Notes under the pieces: model-generated
What the model was told of the DNA's origin: nothing
Seen by the model: only the letters and a program-made list of their open reading frames with translations
Database searches by the model: none
Position numbers and translations under genes: made by a program
NCBI GenBank assembly: GCA_003218395.1
Contig: QHNJ01000088.1
Span: forward strand, 1-37,499
DNA: 37,499 bases
Direction of reading: 5' to 3'
DNA from: Verrucomicrobiota bacterium
GTDB lineage: Bacteria; Verrucomicrobiota; Verrucomicrobiia; Chthoniobacterales; UBA10450
In this document: in pieces, positions 24,877 to 33,533 of the stretch
How positions within the stretch are numbered: position 1 is the stretch's first letter
Layout of the letters: every line of letters starts with the position of its first letter

Positions 24877-26748
24877 ATGCTGAACACGAAACGAGGGATT
24901 ACCGAAGAGGTTGCTGAGCCTAATCGAGACATAATGGCGCTGGCAAAACGGCGCTACCCGATCGGAGCGGAATTGATCGGGCCTAAGCGGACATTTCATC
25001 CCTTGGACCCTGAGAAAGGGGGGTATTTCTCCGGTGCCGCCAACGTCGGCGCGGGCGCTTGCTATTGGTTCCGGGTAAACAGGGCCGAACATTTTCATCC
25101 CGATCCGGCATCACGCTTTCAGCCGGACGGGCCGCACGGTCCGTCCTGCGTGGAGGATCCAACGACATTTCAGTGGACCGATTCACACTGGCCGGGTGTC
25201 AAGTTGAAAGGCCAAATCATCTACGAAATGCACGTTGGCACGTTCACGAGGGAAGGAACGTGGCGCGCCGCAGCCGGGAAGTTGGCAGAGCTGGCGCGAA
25301 TCGGAATCACCTTGATTGAAATGATGCCGATTGCGGATTTTCCGGGAAAGTTCGGCTGGGGTTACGACGGCGTGGACCTTTTTGCGCCCACTCATTTGTA
25401 CGGCACGCCGGACGACTTACGCGCCTTTGTAAATCGCGCGCACTCTCTGGGGCTGGGCGTGATTCTCGACGTCGTTTACAACCATTTCGGCCCCGACGGA
25501 AATTATCTCGGCGTTTATTCCAACGATTATTTGATTCGCGAAAAGGAAAACGACTGGGGGGAGTCGATTAATTTCGATGGACCAAACTCAGGACCGGTCC
25601 GCGAATTTTTCATCACCAATGGCCGTTACTGGATCGAGGAGTTCCATTTCGACGGGTTCCGCTTCGACGCGTTACACGCTATCCGTGATCAGTCCGACGA
25701 ATACATCGTTGGCGCTGTGGGGCGGGCGGCACGCAAGGCAGCTGGCTCGCGCTCAATTATTCTCATCGCCGAGAACGACCTGCAAGAGCCGAAGATGGTG
25801 CGGCCGCGCAGCGAAGGTGGTGACGATTTGGACGGAATGTGGAATGACGACTTTCATCACAGTGCTGTTGTCGCCTTGACCGGTCGCAGGGAAGCCTATT
25901 ATGCCGATTACCTCGGCGTGCCGCAGGAGTTTATTTCTGCGGCGAAATACGGTTTTCTTTATCAAGGCCAGGCGCTCTCGTGGCGAAAAGCGTTGCGTGG
26001 ATCTGCGACTTTCGGCATTGCTCCGGAGGTTTTCACTTGTTTCATCGAAAACCACGATCAAATCGCGAATACCGGACTAGGCGAGCGGTTGCGATTTCAA
26101 ACGTCACCCGGACGCTATCGCGCTATGACCGCCCTTCTCTTGCTCGGACCGTGGACGCCGTTGCTGTTTCAAGGAGAAGAGTTCGGCGCGTCCAGCCCGT
26201 TCATGTTTTTTGCGGACGTAGGCGATGCTTCCGTACGCGATGCGATGCGGAAAGGTCGCGCTGAATGGCTGGCGCCATTTTTATCGCTTACCAATGACGA
26301 GGCATGGACAAGTTTGCCGGCCCCGGATGATCCGCAGGTCTTCGCCCGCTGTAAACTCAATTTTTCCGAACGCGAAAAGAATCGCGCTATCTATGATCTG
26401 CATGTCGATCTTCTGAAATTGCGACGAGAGGATTCGCGTTTTCGCCAGCAAATTTCCGGTGTAGTTGACGGAGCGGTACTAGGGCCGGCAAGTTTCGTTC
26501 TCCGATATTTCGCGGAGGAAAACGACGATCGCCTGCTGATGGTGAATTTTGGAAAGAATCAGGTCCTGAAGCCTGCTCCAGAACCTCTGCTCGCACCGCC
26601 ATTGGGCGGCAGGTGGGAAACGCTCTGGACGAGCGAGTCCCCCCGCTATGGCGGAGCAGGTTCCTCTCCGGTCGCCACTCAGGAGCAATGGGTTGTACCA
26701 GCCGAATCTGCTGTGGTGCTGCGCCCGGTGCACGAAAACGCGAACTGA
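24877..26748 (+). CDS. treZ: Malto-oligosyltrehalose trehalohydrolase
   Basis: 623 residues. GH13 enzyme that releases trehalose from the maltooligosyltrehalose made by TreY. Catalytic residues are visible: nucleophile Asp264 in GFRFDALHAI, acid/base Glu299 in LIAENDL, and the third Asp in ENHDQIANTG. The first strands of the (beta/alpha)8 barrel are clear (GITLIEMMPIADFPGKFGWGYDGV). The N-terminal CBM48 domain is short: GAELIGP passes directly to KRTFHPLDPEKGGYFSG, where relatives carry about 25-30 more residues including an FRVWAP block. ATG 24934 (MALAKRRYPIGAEL) may be the real start. treY and treS are not in the window. Confidence 0.92.
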   Translation: MLNTKRGITEEVAEPNRDIMALAKRRYPIGAELIGPKRTFHPLDPEKGGYFSGAANVGAGACYWFRVNRAEHFHPDPASRFQPDGPHGPSCVEDPTTFQWTDSHWPGVKLKGQIIYEMHVGTFTREGTWRAAAGKLAELARIGITLIEMMPIADFPGKFGWGYDGVDLFAPTHLYGTPDDLRAFVNRAHSLGLGVILDVVYNHFGPDGNYLGVYSNDYLIREKENDWGESINFDGPNSGPVREFFITNGRYWIEEFHFDGFRFDALHAIRDQSDEYIVGAVGRAARKAAGSRSIILIAENDLQEPKMVRPRSEGGDDLDGMWNDDFHHSAVVALTGRREAYYADYLGVPQEFISAAKYGFLYQGQALSWRKALRGSATFGIAPEVFTCFIENHDQIANTGLGERLRFQTSPGRYRAMTALLLLGPWTPLLFQGEEFGASSPFMFFADVGDASVRDAMRKGRAEWLAPFLSLTNDEAWTSLPAPDDPQVFARCKLNFSEREKNRAIYDLHVDLLKLRREDSRFRQQISGVVDGAVLGPASFVLRYFAEENDDRLLMVNFGKNQVLKPAPEPLLAPPLGGRWETLWTSESPRYGGAGSSPVATQEQWVVPAESAVVLRPVHENAN

Positions 26749-26950
26749 CGCTTGGTCACTCATCAGCGATGGGGCTCGTTTCTTTCACCCGTTGCGATTC
26801 AATAATTGATGCGTAAGGCTGCGAAGGAAGTTTCAGAGAAACCGTCCGAGCGCTGCGACGGTGCGGACGCTGACTCATCAAGACGGGTCGAGCGCTTAAC
26901 AGCTGACACCGATTTGCGCGGTCCGAATTAACAGCGGATAACTTCCGCCG

Positions 26951-27925
26951 ATGAAATTCGTTTTTCTCATCATCGCACTTGGCTCGATGTCGATCTTCGC
27001 GTTGGCACAGGAGAGCACAACCCGGCCGCCTAGAGTCTATCCCGTAGCCTTGCCGAACTACGACGAGGAAACGGCGACCCGATTGCAAATTTTCTTGGAT
27101 AACAGTGATTTCGGGCCCGGTAAGATCGATGGGAAAATGGGTGAATTTTTTCGCAAGTCGCTCATCTCATACAAGCACGCCCACGCCATGCCAAAGACCG
27201 GTGCGGTCGATTCCTGGCTGCTCGATCAAGTGCCTGTTACTTACACGACCTACACAATCAGGGAAGAAGACCTGAAATTCGTGGGCGATGTCCCAAGCAG
27301 TCATGCCGAGCAGGCCAGATTGAATTGGCTGCCTTACACGTCACTGCTGGAATTCGTCGCCGAGCGCTATCATTCCGCCGAGGCGTTCATCCAGAAGCTC
27401 AATCCCGAAAAAAATTGGGAGCACCTTCAGCCAGGCGAAACGCTCAAAGTGCCGAATGTCCTGCCATTTGAGGTGGAAAAATTCACAGAAGGTAAAGTTC
27501 CTGAAAATCCGGCCTTCGCCTCCCGGAAGGTTTTTGTCGACACGTATGAACATTTGCTCGAAGTCTTCGACAACAATCAGCTCGTCTGCGTCTTTCCGAT
27601 CACGCCGGGATCGAAAATGTTACCCGCACCAGTTGGCACATGGAAAATTCTGGGCGCCACCGTTTGGCCATGGTTCCGGTACGACGAAGGCATGCTCAAC
27701 TACGGTGTGCGAACGGAAAATTACTACAATCTTCCTCCCGGCCCGAACAACCTCGTCGGTGTCCTGTGGATGGGCTTGAGCAAACCGGGTATCGGCATTC
27801 ACGGAACGAACAATCCCGAGACGATCGGTCGCGCGGCAAGTCACGGCTGCATTCGGCTCGCGAACTGGGACGCTGCACGCGTCAAAGACCTCGTGAGCGT
27901 AGGCAACACGGTCATCATTTTTTAG
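26951..27925 (+). CDS. L,D-transpeptidase (YkuD family), exported
   Basis: 324 residues with a signal peptide (MKFVFLIIALGSMSIFALAQ). A peptidoglycan-binding helix bundle follows (TRLQIFLDNSDFGPGKIDGKMG), then a LysM-like segment (FIQKLNPEKNWEHLQPGETLKVPNVLP) and the YkuD catalytic domain. The catalytic motif is HGTNNPETIGRAASHGCIRL with nucleophile Cys300. The enzyme makes 3-3 peptidoglycan cross-links or attaches proteins to the wall in the periplasm. The stop lies at the very edge of the repeat element that follows. Confidence 0.93.
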   Translation: MKFVFLIIALGSMSIFALAQESTTRPPRVYPVALPNYDEETATRLQIFLDNSDFGPGKIDGKMGEFFRKSLISYKHAHAMPKTGAVDSWLLDQVPVTYTTYTIREEDLKFVGDVPSSHAEQARLNWLPYTSLLEFVAERYHSAEAFIQKLNPEKNWEHLQPGETLKVPNVLPFEVEKFTEGKVPENPAFASRKVFVDTYEHLLEVFDNNQLVCVFPITPGSKMLPAPVGTWKILGATVWPWFRYDEGMLNYGVRTENYYNLPPGPNNLVGVLWMGLSKPGIGIHGTNNPETIGRAASHGCIRLANWDAARVKDLVSVGNTVIIF

Positions 27926-28003
27926 GTAGGGGCGGTTCACCCGAACCGCCCGCCACGCGCGTGATCACCGCCGGGGACACGCGATTAAGGTCAACCGCCC
28001 TAC
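27926..28003. repeat. GTAGGGGCGGTT-ended palindromic element
   Basis: GTAGGGGCGGTT at the left and AACCGCCCTAC at the right are inverted repeats. Inside lies the hairpin GGCGGTTCACCCGAACCGCC (27931-27950). It lies between the L,D-transpeptidase and the sigma factor genes, and may stop transcription. A related-looking stretch lies inside the pseudouridine synthase gene at 9165. Confidence 0.8.
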
Positions 28004-28068
28004 TTGAAACTTTCAAAATTTTTCACGCCGAATCGTGATCTCAAACGTCTAGGCTTTAGATCGACCCA

Positions 28069-28611
28069 ATGGATCCCAATGAACGCGAACAGTATCGGGC
28101 GGCCATTCACGGCGAGCGGGACGCATTTGAGATGATCATTCGCACGCATAGCCGGGCACTTTTCGCCATCGCTTACGGCATTCTGCAAAACCGCGAGGAA
28201 GCCGAGGACGCCGTGCAGGATGCGCTGGTTAAAGCATGGAAAACACGCTGGCGCGTGCACGATCCGGAAAAATTTCCCGTCTGGCTGGCGACTATTGCCC
28301 GTCATCGGGCTCACGACATTTTTCGAAAGCGTCGCACCGTCCCGCTGTCTGCAACAATTGACGAAGCAATTGAACCGAACTCGGCCGCCGGGACCGACGC
28401 TCCAGAGTTGGATCAACAATTGCATTCCGCGCTCGCAGCGCTGCCGGAGCTTCATCGCGCCGCGCTGACGTTGCGTTACTTCGAAGAGATGGATTATCGC
28501 AGCATCGAAAACATCCTGGGCCTAAGCAACGGGGCGCTGCGCGGAATTCTCGGCCGCGCATTGGCCTCGATGCGCAAACAACTGCGGCCTGCCCTTGCTT
28601 CACTGGATTAA
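28069..28611 (+). CDS. ECF-family RNA polymerase sigma factor
   Basis: 180 residues. Region 2 is visible as FEMIIRTHSRALFAIAYGIL followed by EEAEDAVQDALVKAWKT, and region 4 as LPELHRAALTLRYFEEMDYR then SIENILGLSNGALRGILGRAL. There is no region 3, as expected for an extracytoplasmic-function sigma. The gene is followed after three bases by a zinc-finger anti-sigma gene, so sigma activity is probably held in check by that membrane partner. The target promoters are unknown. Confidence 0.93.
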   Translation: MDPNEREQYRAAIHGERDAFEMIIRTHSRALFAIAYGILQNREEAEDAVQDALVKAWKTRWRVHDPEKFPVWLATIARHRAHDIFRKRRTVPLSATIDEAIEPNSAAGTDAPELDQQLHSALAALPELHRAALTLRYFEEMDYRSIENILGLSNGALRGILGRALASMRKQLRPALASLD

Positions 28612-28614
28612 CCC

Positions 28615-30636
28615 ATGGCAACCATCCACGACGAAATTGACAGCTGGCTCGCCGCCGATATTCACGGCGAGCTTTCCGAGGATGAACGCAGCGCGCTTCA
28701 CGCACATATCGTCGATTGCGCCGCGTGCCGAAAGGCTCATCAGGAGAACAAAGTCATGAACAAAATGTTGGAAGAAACCCTCGCCCAGGAAAAACCAGAT
28801 CCTGCTTTCGAACAGCGCATGCTTTCCGGTTTTCGCAACCGCATTCCCGAAAGGAGCGGACTTGTAAAGCTGCTTGTCGATCTGATGCGTTTGCGCGCCG
28901 TGCAAATTACCGCAGTAACTGCGATCCTTGTGGGATTAGTGCAAATGGGCCGCATGATCACGGGCGAAAATGCGACTCCGCTGCGCGATCGCGAACGCTA
29001 CGCACAGGTAGAAGTGGCCGCACCGCAGCCGCCGGAATCACGCCCAGGTCAAGCGGGCGCTCTGGCTAGATCAGGCGGAGTCGCCGCTGGACGACCACAG
29101 GACTTGGCGCTCGAGGCACCGCCGGCAGCACCTGCAACTAGATCAAAATTCCACGAAGAGGGCAAAGCAGCTGGCACAACGGTTGCGCCGGCCAAAGCTG
29201 CGCAGCCAGAAGCTCGTGACGTAGAAACGCTCGTAGTCCCAGAGAATGCTGCGATGGGAGAGGAGGCTACACAAAGTCCAGTTGAATCGCCCGCTGCCGC
29301 ACTGGCCAACCGCAAACTGATTCGAAACGCGACTGTGGAACTGGAGATCGTCAGCTTTGATGATGCAGTGCAGAAGATCACGGCGTTTGCGAACGAAGAA
29401 CGCGGTTATGTGGCAACGACAAGTTCTGAAAAACAGGCGAACGGGAAACTAAAAGGCGAAATTGTCGTCAAGGTTCTGCCGGAAAATCTTGATCATTTCC
29501 TGCAAAAGCTTCGCGGGATTGGCCAATTGAAAAACCAAACACTCGGCACCGAAGATGTGACTAAGGCGTATTTCGACACTGATGCAAGGCTCAAGAACGC
29601 ACGCGTGATGGAGCAGCGTTTGATCGACATGTTGAAAACGAAGACCGGCAAGGTCTCCGATTTGCTTCAGGTCGAGAAGGAACTTGGGCGCGTGCGCGAA
29701 GAGATCGAGAAGATGCAGGGCGAATTGAAATATTGGGATTCGCAAGTGCAATTCGCCAGGGTGACGATTTCGCTTGCAGAAAAACACATGGAAGAACCGG
29801 CGTCCTTTCTGCTTAAGGAACACGCGCAACTCGCGCTCTACGCGTCCGATGTGGAGAAAATTTACAACGAGGCGAAAGTGCTGGCTTCGCCGAAAGTGCA
29901 AATTACAAATGCGCAGCTTGATCGCGATTATTCGGGACGCGTCTCGGCGCGGGTGAGCATGTTAATTGCGCCCGAAGAGAGCGAGACCCTGATCAGTCGA
30001 GTTAAGGGATTTGGGCGCGTCGAAAATTTTCAATCGCAGACCGAACGCATCGCGCAGGGCGGCAGCGGCATGTCGCAGAATGCAAAAACCAAGCGGGACA
30101 AAGTAGAGTTAAACGTCACGATCTCGCGCGAGGAACAGGAACAAGCATTTCAGCAGACCAGTCTGCGCATTCGCACGTCAGCGGTTGACGAAAAAGCCAA
30201 GGAGCTTCGCAGTCTGACCGAGAAACAAAACGGGCGCGTCAGAAGTTCTACGTTTAGTCGCGATCCAGACGGGCACGAAGTGGCGAATGTCTCACTGCGC
30301 GTTCCGATGAAAAATTATTCGGCGCTCATGCAATCGCTCAACGCTCTTGGCAGAGTCGAGGACGTGAGCGTACAGCGACAGGACCGCATCGGCGGCCAAA
30401 TCGATGAAGCGAGCGCGCCGGCGGACATCTCGATCCAGGTTTACAGCCAGGGCAACATCGTTTCGTCCGATACTGGCCTCGTCGCCACGCTGCGCCGAAC
30501 ATTGGCGCAAAGCGCAGCCGCGATCATGTGGAGCTTGCGCATGATTGGCGTCGCAGTGGCGTTTCTCGCACCCTGGGCGATCGCGGTCATTTTCGTTGTT
30601 TGGATCGCCAAACGGATCGCTCGTGCGCGACAATAA
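28615..30636 (+). CDS. Anti-sigma factor with zf-HC2 domain and DUF4349 region
   Basis: 673 residues, starting three bases after the sigma gene. The N-terminus is a zf-HC2 zinc anti-sigma domain (His31, Cys35, Cys38 in HIVDCAACRKAHQ). A hydrophobic stretch at about 91-108 may cross the membrane, followed by a Pro/Ala-rich linker. Residues of about 235-390 match DUF4349 (RNATVELEIVSFDDAVQKI, DTDARLKNARVMEQRL, then coiled-coil helices). A second, related long region follows, then a C-terminal membrane helix (about 635-660) and a basic tail. It probably senses an envelope signal and releases the sigma factor. Fusion of zf-HC2 with DUF4349 in a protein this long is uncommon. Confidence 0.85.
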   Translation: MATIHDEIDSWLAADIHGELSEDERSALHAHIVDCAACRKAHQENKVMNKMLEETLAQEKPDPAFEQRMLSGFRNRIPERSGLVKLLVDLMRLRAVQITAVTAILVGLVQMGRMITGENATPLRDRERYAQVEVAAPQPPESRPGQAGALARSGGVAAGRPQDLALEAPPAAPATRSKFHEEGKAAGTTVAPAKAAQPEARDVETLVVPENAAMGEEATQSPVESPAAALANRKLIRNATVELEIVSFDDAVQKITAFANEERGYVATTSSEKQANGKLKGEIVVKVLPENLDHFLQKLRGIGQLKNQTLGTEDVTKAYFDTDARLKNARVMEQRLIDMLKTKTGKVSDLLQVEKELGRVREEIEKMQGELKYWDSQVQFARVTISLAEKHMEEPASFLLKEHAQLALYASDVEKIYNEAKVLASPKVQITNAQLDRDYSGRVSARVSMLIAPEESETLISRVKGFGRVENFQSQTERIAQGGSGMSQNAKTKRDKVELNVTISREEQEQAFQQTSLRIRTSAVDEKAKELRSLTEKQNGRVRSSTFSRDPDGHEVANVSLRVPMKNYSALMQSLNALGRVEDVSVQRQDRIGGQIDEASAPADISIQVYSQGNIVSSDTGLVATLRRTLAQSAAAIMWSLRMIGVAVAFLAPWAIAVIFVVWIAKRIARARQ

Positions 30637-30672
30637 AAGTAGTACATGCGTCTCGCTTGCGTTCACTTAATT

Positions 30673-30692
30673 CGCAAGCCAGGAGGCTTGCG
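30673..30692. repeat. GCAAGCC hairpin between the anti-sigma gene and the hydroxylase gene
   Basis: CGCAAGCCAGGAGGCTTGCG is a perfect hairpin with an 8-base stem. A second GCTTGCG copy lies at 30655-30661. The pattern is similar to the element at 10316-10377. Confidence 0.7.
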
Positions 30693-30723
30693 CCCCTCCA
30701 ATCGCAGTCATAACTTATTCGCC

Positions 30724-30730
30724 AAGGAGG
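30724..30730 (+). promoter_or_regulatory. Strong ribosome binding site of the hydroxylase gene
   Basis: AAGGAGG ends six bases before ATG 30737. It is one of the few strong Shine-Dalgarno sites in the window and fixes the start of the hydroxylase. Confidence 0.85.
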
Positions 30731-30736
30731 TTACCG

Positions 30737-32539
30737 ATGAAGTCTGAAGGCGGTATCAGCTATAGCAACGCGGCGGTCGCCGCGACCCCTAAACATCTTT
30801 TGCAATTCGCAGTTGATCAGCGTTACGACGATTACACGTCAGTCGATCACGCGGTCTGGCGATTCATCATGCGCCAGAACGTTTTCTTCCTGAAGGAATA
30901 CGCGCACAAGGTTTACTTCAAGGGTCTTCTCAACACTGGCATTTCGTTTGACCGCATCCCGCGCATTCAAGAAATGAATGATATTCTTGCGAAAATCGAT
31001 TGGGGCGCAGTGGCGGTGGACGGATTTATTCCGCCGGCGGCGTTCATGGAATTTCAGGCTTACAAGGTACTGGTGATCGCGTGCGATATGCGGCAAATCC
31101 ATCATATCGAATACACGCCCGCGCCTGACATCGTCCACGAGGCGGCGGGTCACGCACCGATCATTGTCGATCGCGAGTACTCGAATTACTTGCAGCGCTT
31201 CGGCGAAGTCGGCGCAAAGGCGATGTCTTCAAAAAAAGATTTCGAGCTCTACCAAGCGATCCGTCACTTGTCGATCCTGAAAGAGCAGCCAAACAGCGAT
31301 CCAAAAGAAGTCGAGGGAGCAACTAGGCTGGTCGAACATCGGCAAAAAACTTTAGGCGAACCATCCGAGATGGCGCTGCTCTCGCGCTTGCATTGGTGGA
31401 CGGTCGAATATGGATTGATCGGCACACTGGAGAACCCGAAAATTTACGGGGCGGGTTTGCTTTCATCCATCGGGGAATCGGTTTCGTGCCTCGAACCTGC
31501 AGTTAAAAAACTCCCCTACTCCATCGACGCACAAAATTGCGCATTCGACATCACGACGAGGCAGCCGCAGTTGTTCGTTTGCCGCGATTTCAAGCATCTC
31601 GCGGATGTGCTTGAAGAATTTGCGAACAAGATGGCGTTCATGGTTGGTGGACTCCAAGGCATCAACAAGGCCATCGAATGCAAAAACGTCGCGACCTGTG
31701 AATATTCATCGCGCCTCCAGGTGAGCGGTGTATTCAACGAGGTCATTACTGACAAAAACAATTCCCCGATTTATCTGCGGACGACCGGTAACAGCGCGCT
31801 CGGGTTTCGCGACAAAGAACTCGAGGGCCACGGCATCGATTATCACAAAGAAGGCTTCGGTTCGCCCGTCGGCAAGTGGAAACACACATCGACATCTCCC
31901 GAGTTGCTTACCAACGATCAGCTGCACGCGCTAGGCATTGTTGAAGGGAAGAAAGCGAAGCTCGATTTTGTCAGCGGCATCGCTGTTTCTGGGAAGGTCG
32001 AGAAAGTGTTGCGCCGCGACGGAAAGTTGTTGCTTATCACATTCTCAAATTGCAGTGCGAAATATGGCGACCGCGTCCTGTTCGATCCTGACTGGGGAAC
32101 TTACTACATGGCGGTCGGCGAGCGAATCAGTTCTGTCTTTAACGGCGCGGCAGACAAGGATGCTTACAATCAGGTGGCCCTTGTTCCGAAAGAACGGACC
32201 ATCAAAGTTCCATCGGACGCCAAGCGCAAGCGGCTTGAGAATCTTTACGCGCAGGTGCGCAAGATCCGCGAGAGCAAAACCGGCCAGGAACGGCTCGGCG
32301 AAATCTGGGAGACACAGCAGGCCGAACATCCCGGCGATTGGTTACTGTCCATGGAAATCTTTGAGATCCTCGACACGACCGGTCAGCAGGCAGAGTTGAA
32401 AGCTAGGATCGAGAAGTTTCTGAACAAGAAGAAGGGGACGACGAAAGATCTGTCGACGCTAATTAGTTGGGGGTTCCGCTTGGTCGAGTATCACAAGAAA
32501 CCGGAATATCAGGCGACATTGCACGCGTCGCCGAAGTAA
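30737..32539 (+). CDS. Aromatic amino acid hydroxylase (phenylalanine 4-hydroxylase type), long form
   Basis: 600 residues. The non-haem iron ligands are visible: His134 and His139 in DIVHEAAGHAPII, and Glu224 in LHWWTVEYGLIG. These are the 2-His-1-Glu residues of pterin-dependent aromatic amino acid hydroxylases. The enzyme uses O2 and a tetrahydropterin to convert phenylalanine to tyrosine, which fits the tyrosine-degradation and pterin genes convergent to it. After about residue 335 there are 260 further residues (EVITDKNNSPIYLRTTGNSA and onwards) not found in short bacterial PhhA; they end in a helical region. This long form is known from scattered bacterial groups. Tyrosine or tryptophan as substrate cannot be excluded. 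Confidence 0.9.
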   Translation: MKSEGGISYSNAAVAATPKHLLQFAVDQRYDDYTSVDHAVWRFIMRQNVFFLKEYAHKVYFKGLLNTGISFDRIPRIQEMNDILAKIDWGAVAVDGFIPPAAFMEFQAYKVLVIACDMRQIHHIEYTPAPDIVHEAAGHAPIIVDREYSNYLQRFGEVGAKAMSSKKDFELYQAIRHLSILKEQPNSDPKEVEGATRLVEHRQKTLGEPSEMALLSRLHWWTVEYGLIGTLENPKIYGAGLLSSIGESVSCLEPAVKKLPYSIDAQNCAFDITTRQPQLFVCRDFKHLADVLEEFANKMAFMVGGLQGINKAIECKNVATCEYSSRLQVSGVFNEVITDKNNSPIYLRTTGNSALGFRDKELEGHGIDYHKEGFGSPVGKWKHTSTSPELLTNDQLHALGIVEGKKAKLDFVSGIAVSGKVEKVLRRDGKLLLITFSNCSAKYGDRVLFDPDWGTYYMAVGERISSVFNGAADKDAYNQVALVPKERTIKVPSDAKRKRLENLYAQVRKIRESKTGQERLGEIWETQQAEHPGDWLLSMEIFEILDTTGQQAELKARIEKFLNKKKGTTKDLSTLISWGFRLVEYHKKPEYQATLHASPK

Positions 32540-32547
32540 CCGGGTTT

Positions 32548-32625
32548 GTCATTCCGAGCGGAGCGAAGCGCAGTCGAGGAACCTCTCAAAACAGTGAGAG
32601 ATGTCTCGACTTCGCTCGACATGAC
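32548..32625. repeat. GTCATTCC-ended dispersed repeat between convergent genes
   Basis: GTCATTCCGAGCGGAGCGAA at the left is inverted to TTCGCTCGACATGAC at the right; AGTCGAGG and CCTCTC...GAGAG arms fill the middle. It separates the hydroxylase from the oppositely oriented PAS gene and could end transcription in both directions. Confidence 0.75.
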
Positions 32626-32635
32626 AATATAGCAG

Positions 32636-33484
32636 TCAAACCGTTTCGTCTTTGAAATGGCGTTTACCTTTTAACGCCTTCGCATACTCATCCTTGCTTA
32701 GAATATTTTCGTCGAGCTGCATCTCCGTTCGACAAAGATTTTTGAAAAATGTCTCGATGCGTTCCTTGCTACTCATTACTTCGTCGGTCAGATAATTAAC
32801 ATCGACATTGATACAGATTGCGCCCACGATCCCGAATTCCTTGCGCGTAATCGGAATCGTCGTGCATTTGAATTTCCGCGCGCCAATGTTCAGTTCGTAG
32901 TTCAGCTTTTCCTCATTAAGAAGCTGGCGCTTTTTGAGATCGATCAGGAGGTTAGTCGTGCCGTCGCGCAGATGACGGCCCGTAACATTATTTTCCAGCA
33001 CAATCAGCGAATGCGCCGGATCAGCCAGATTGTGCAGCAAAATCTCAATACCTGTGTTCGGGAATGATTTTCCAATCAGCCGCACGATCCGCACGTAATT
33101 CTCCAGGAATTCGTTGGTGTCATCGGCAATTTTCTTTCCGTCGTATCTATCAAAAAGTTGCGCGTAGACTTTTTGCTCCGCTGGTTCGAGCTGGCCGCGC
33201 ACGTTATTTTGTTCGCCGATAAAAAGCAGTTGCCGCGCCGCAGTGTGGTCGTTGTTTTTGAGAAAATAATGCATCCCGAGCCGGAAATCTTTCAGGCTGA
33301 ACTCGCCGAAGTTCTCGCGAGAAACGGTGAACGGATAAAAGTCGTACTCTTCGAGGTTTCTGCCAAACTCCCGACGCCGTTCCTTGTATTTTCCCCACAG
33401 AAAGCCTGCCGTAAGAAAGAGCAGCGATACAATGATCGATGCGACGACATTGATACTGAGCTCGCTTTGCAGAGCTTTGATCAT
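32636..33484 (-). CDS. Membrane-anchored YheO-type PAS domain protein
   Basis: 282 residues. One N-terminal membrane segment (about 10-29, NVVASIIVSLLFLTAGFLWG) is followed by a cytosolic stretch, then a PAS domain like that of YheO/DauR transcription factors from about residue 130 to 230 (GIEILLHNLADPAHSLIVLE, VTGRHLRDGTTNLLIDL, FGIVGAICINVDVNYL). The DNA-binding helix-turn-helix that follows this domain in YheO is not seen; instead there is a short helical end (SSKERIETFFKNLC). It may sense an amino acid or pterin and act through a partner. It is last in the minus-strand series, 49 bases after the reductase gene. Confidence 0.75.
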   Translation of the reverse strand: MIKALQSELSINVVASIIVSLLFLTAGFLWGKYKERRREFGRNLEEYDFYPFTVSRENFGEFSLKDFRLGMHYFLKNNDHTAARQLLFIGEQNNVRGQLEPAEQKVYAQLFDRYDGKKIADDTNEFLENYVRIVRLIGKSFPNTGIEILLHNLADPAHSLIVLENNVTGRHLRDGTTNLLIDLKKRQLLNEEKLNYELNIGARKFKCTTIPITRKEFGIVGAICINVDVNYLTDEVMSSKERIETFFKNLCRTEMQLDENILSKDEYAKALKGKRHFKDETV

Positions 33485-33533
33485 ACGCTTGGCCCTAATT
33501 CTGTGATGGCAACTTTGAAAGTTGCCCCACCCA

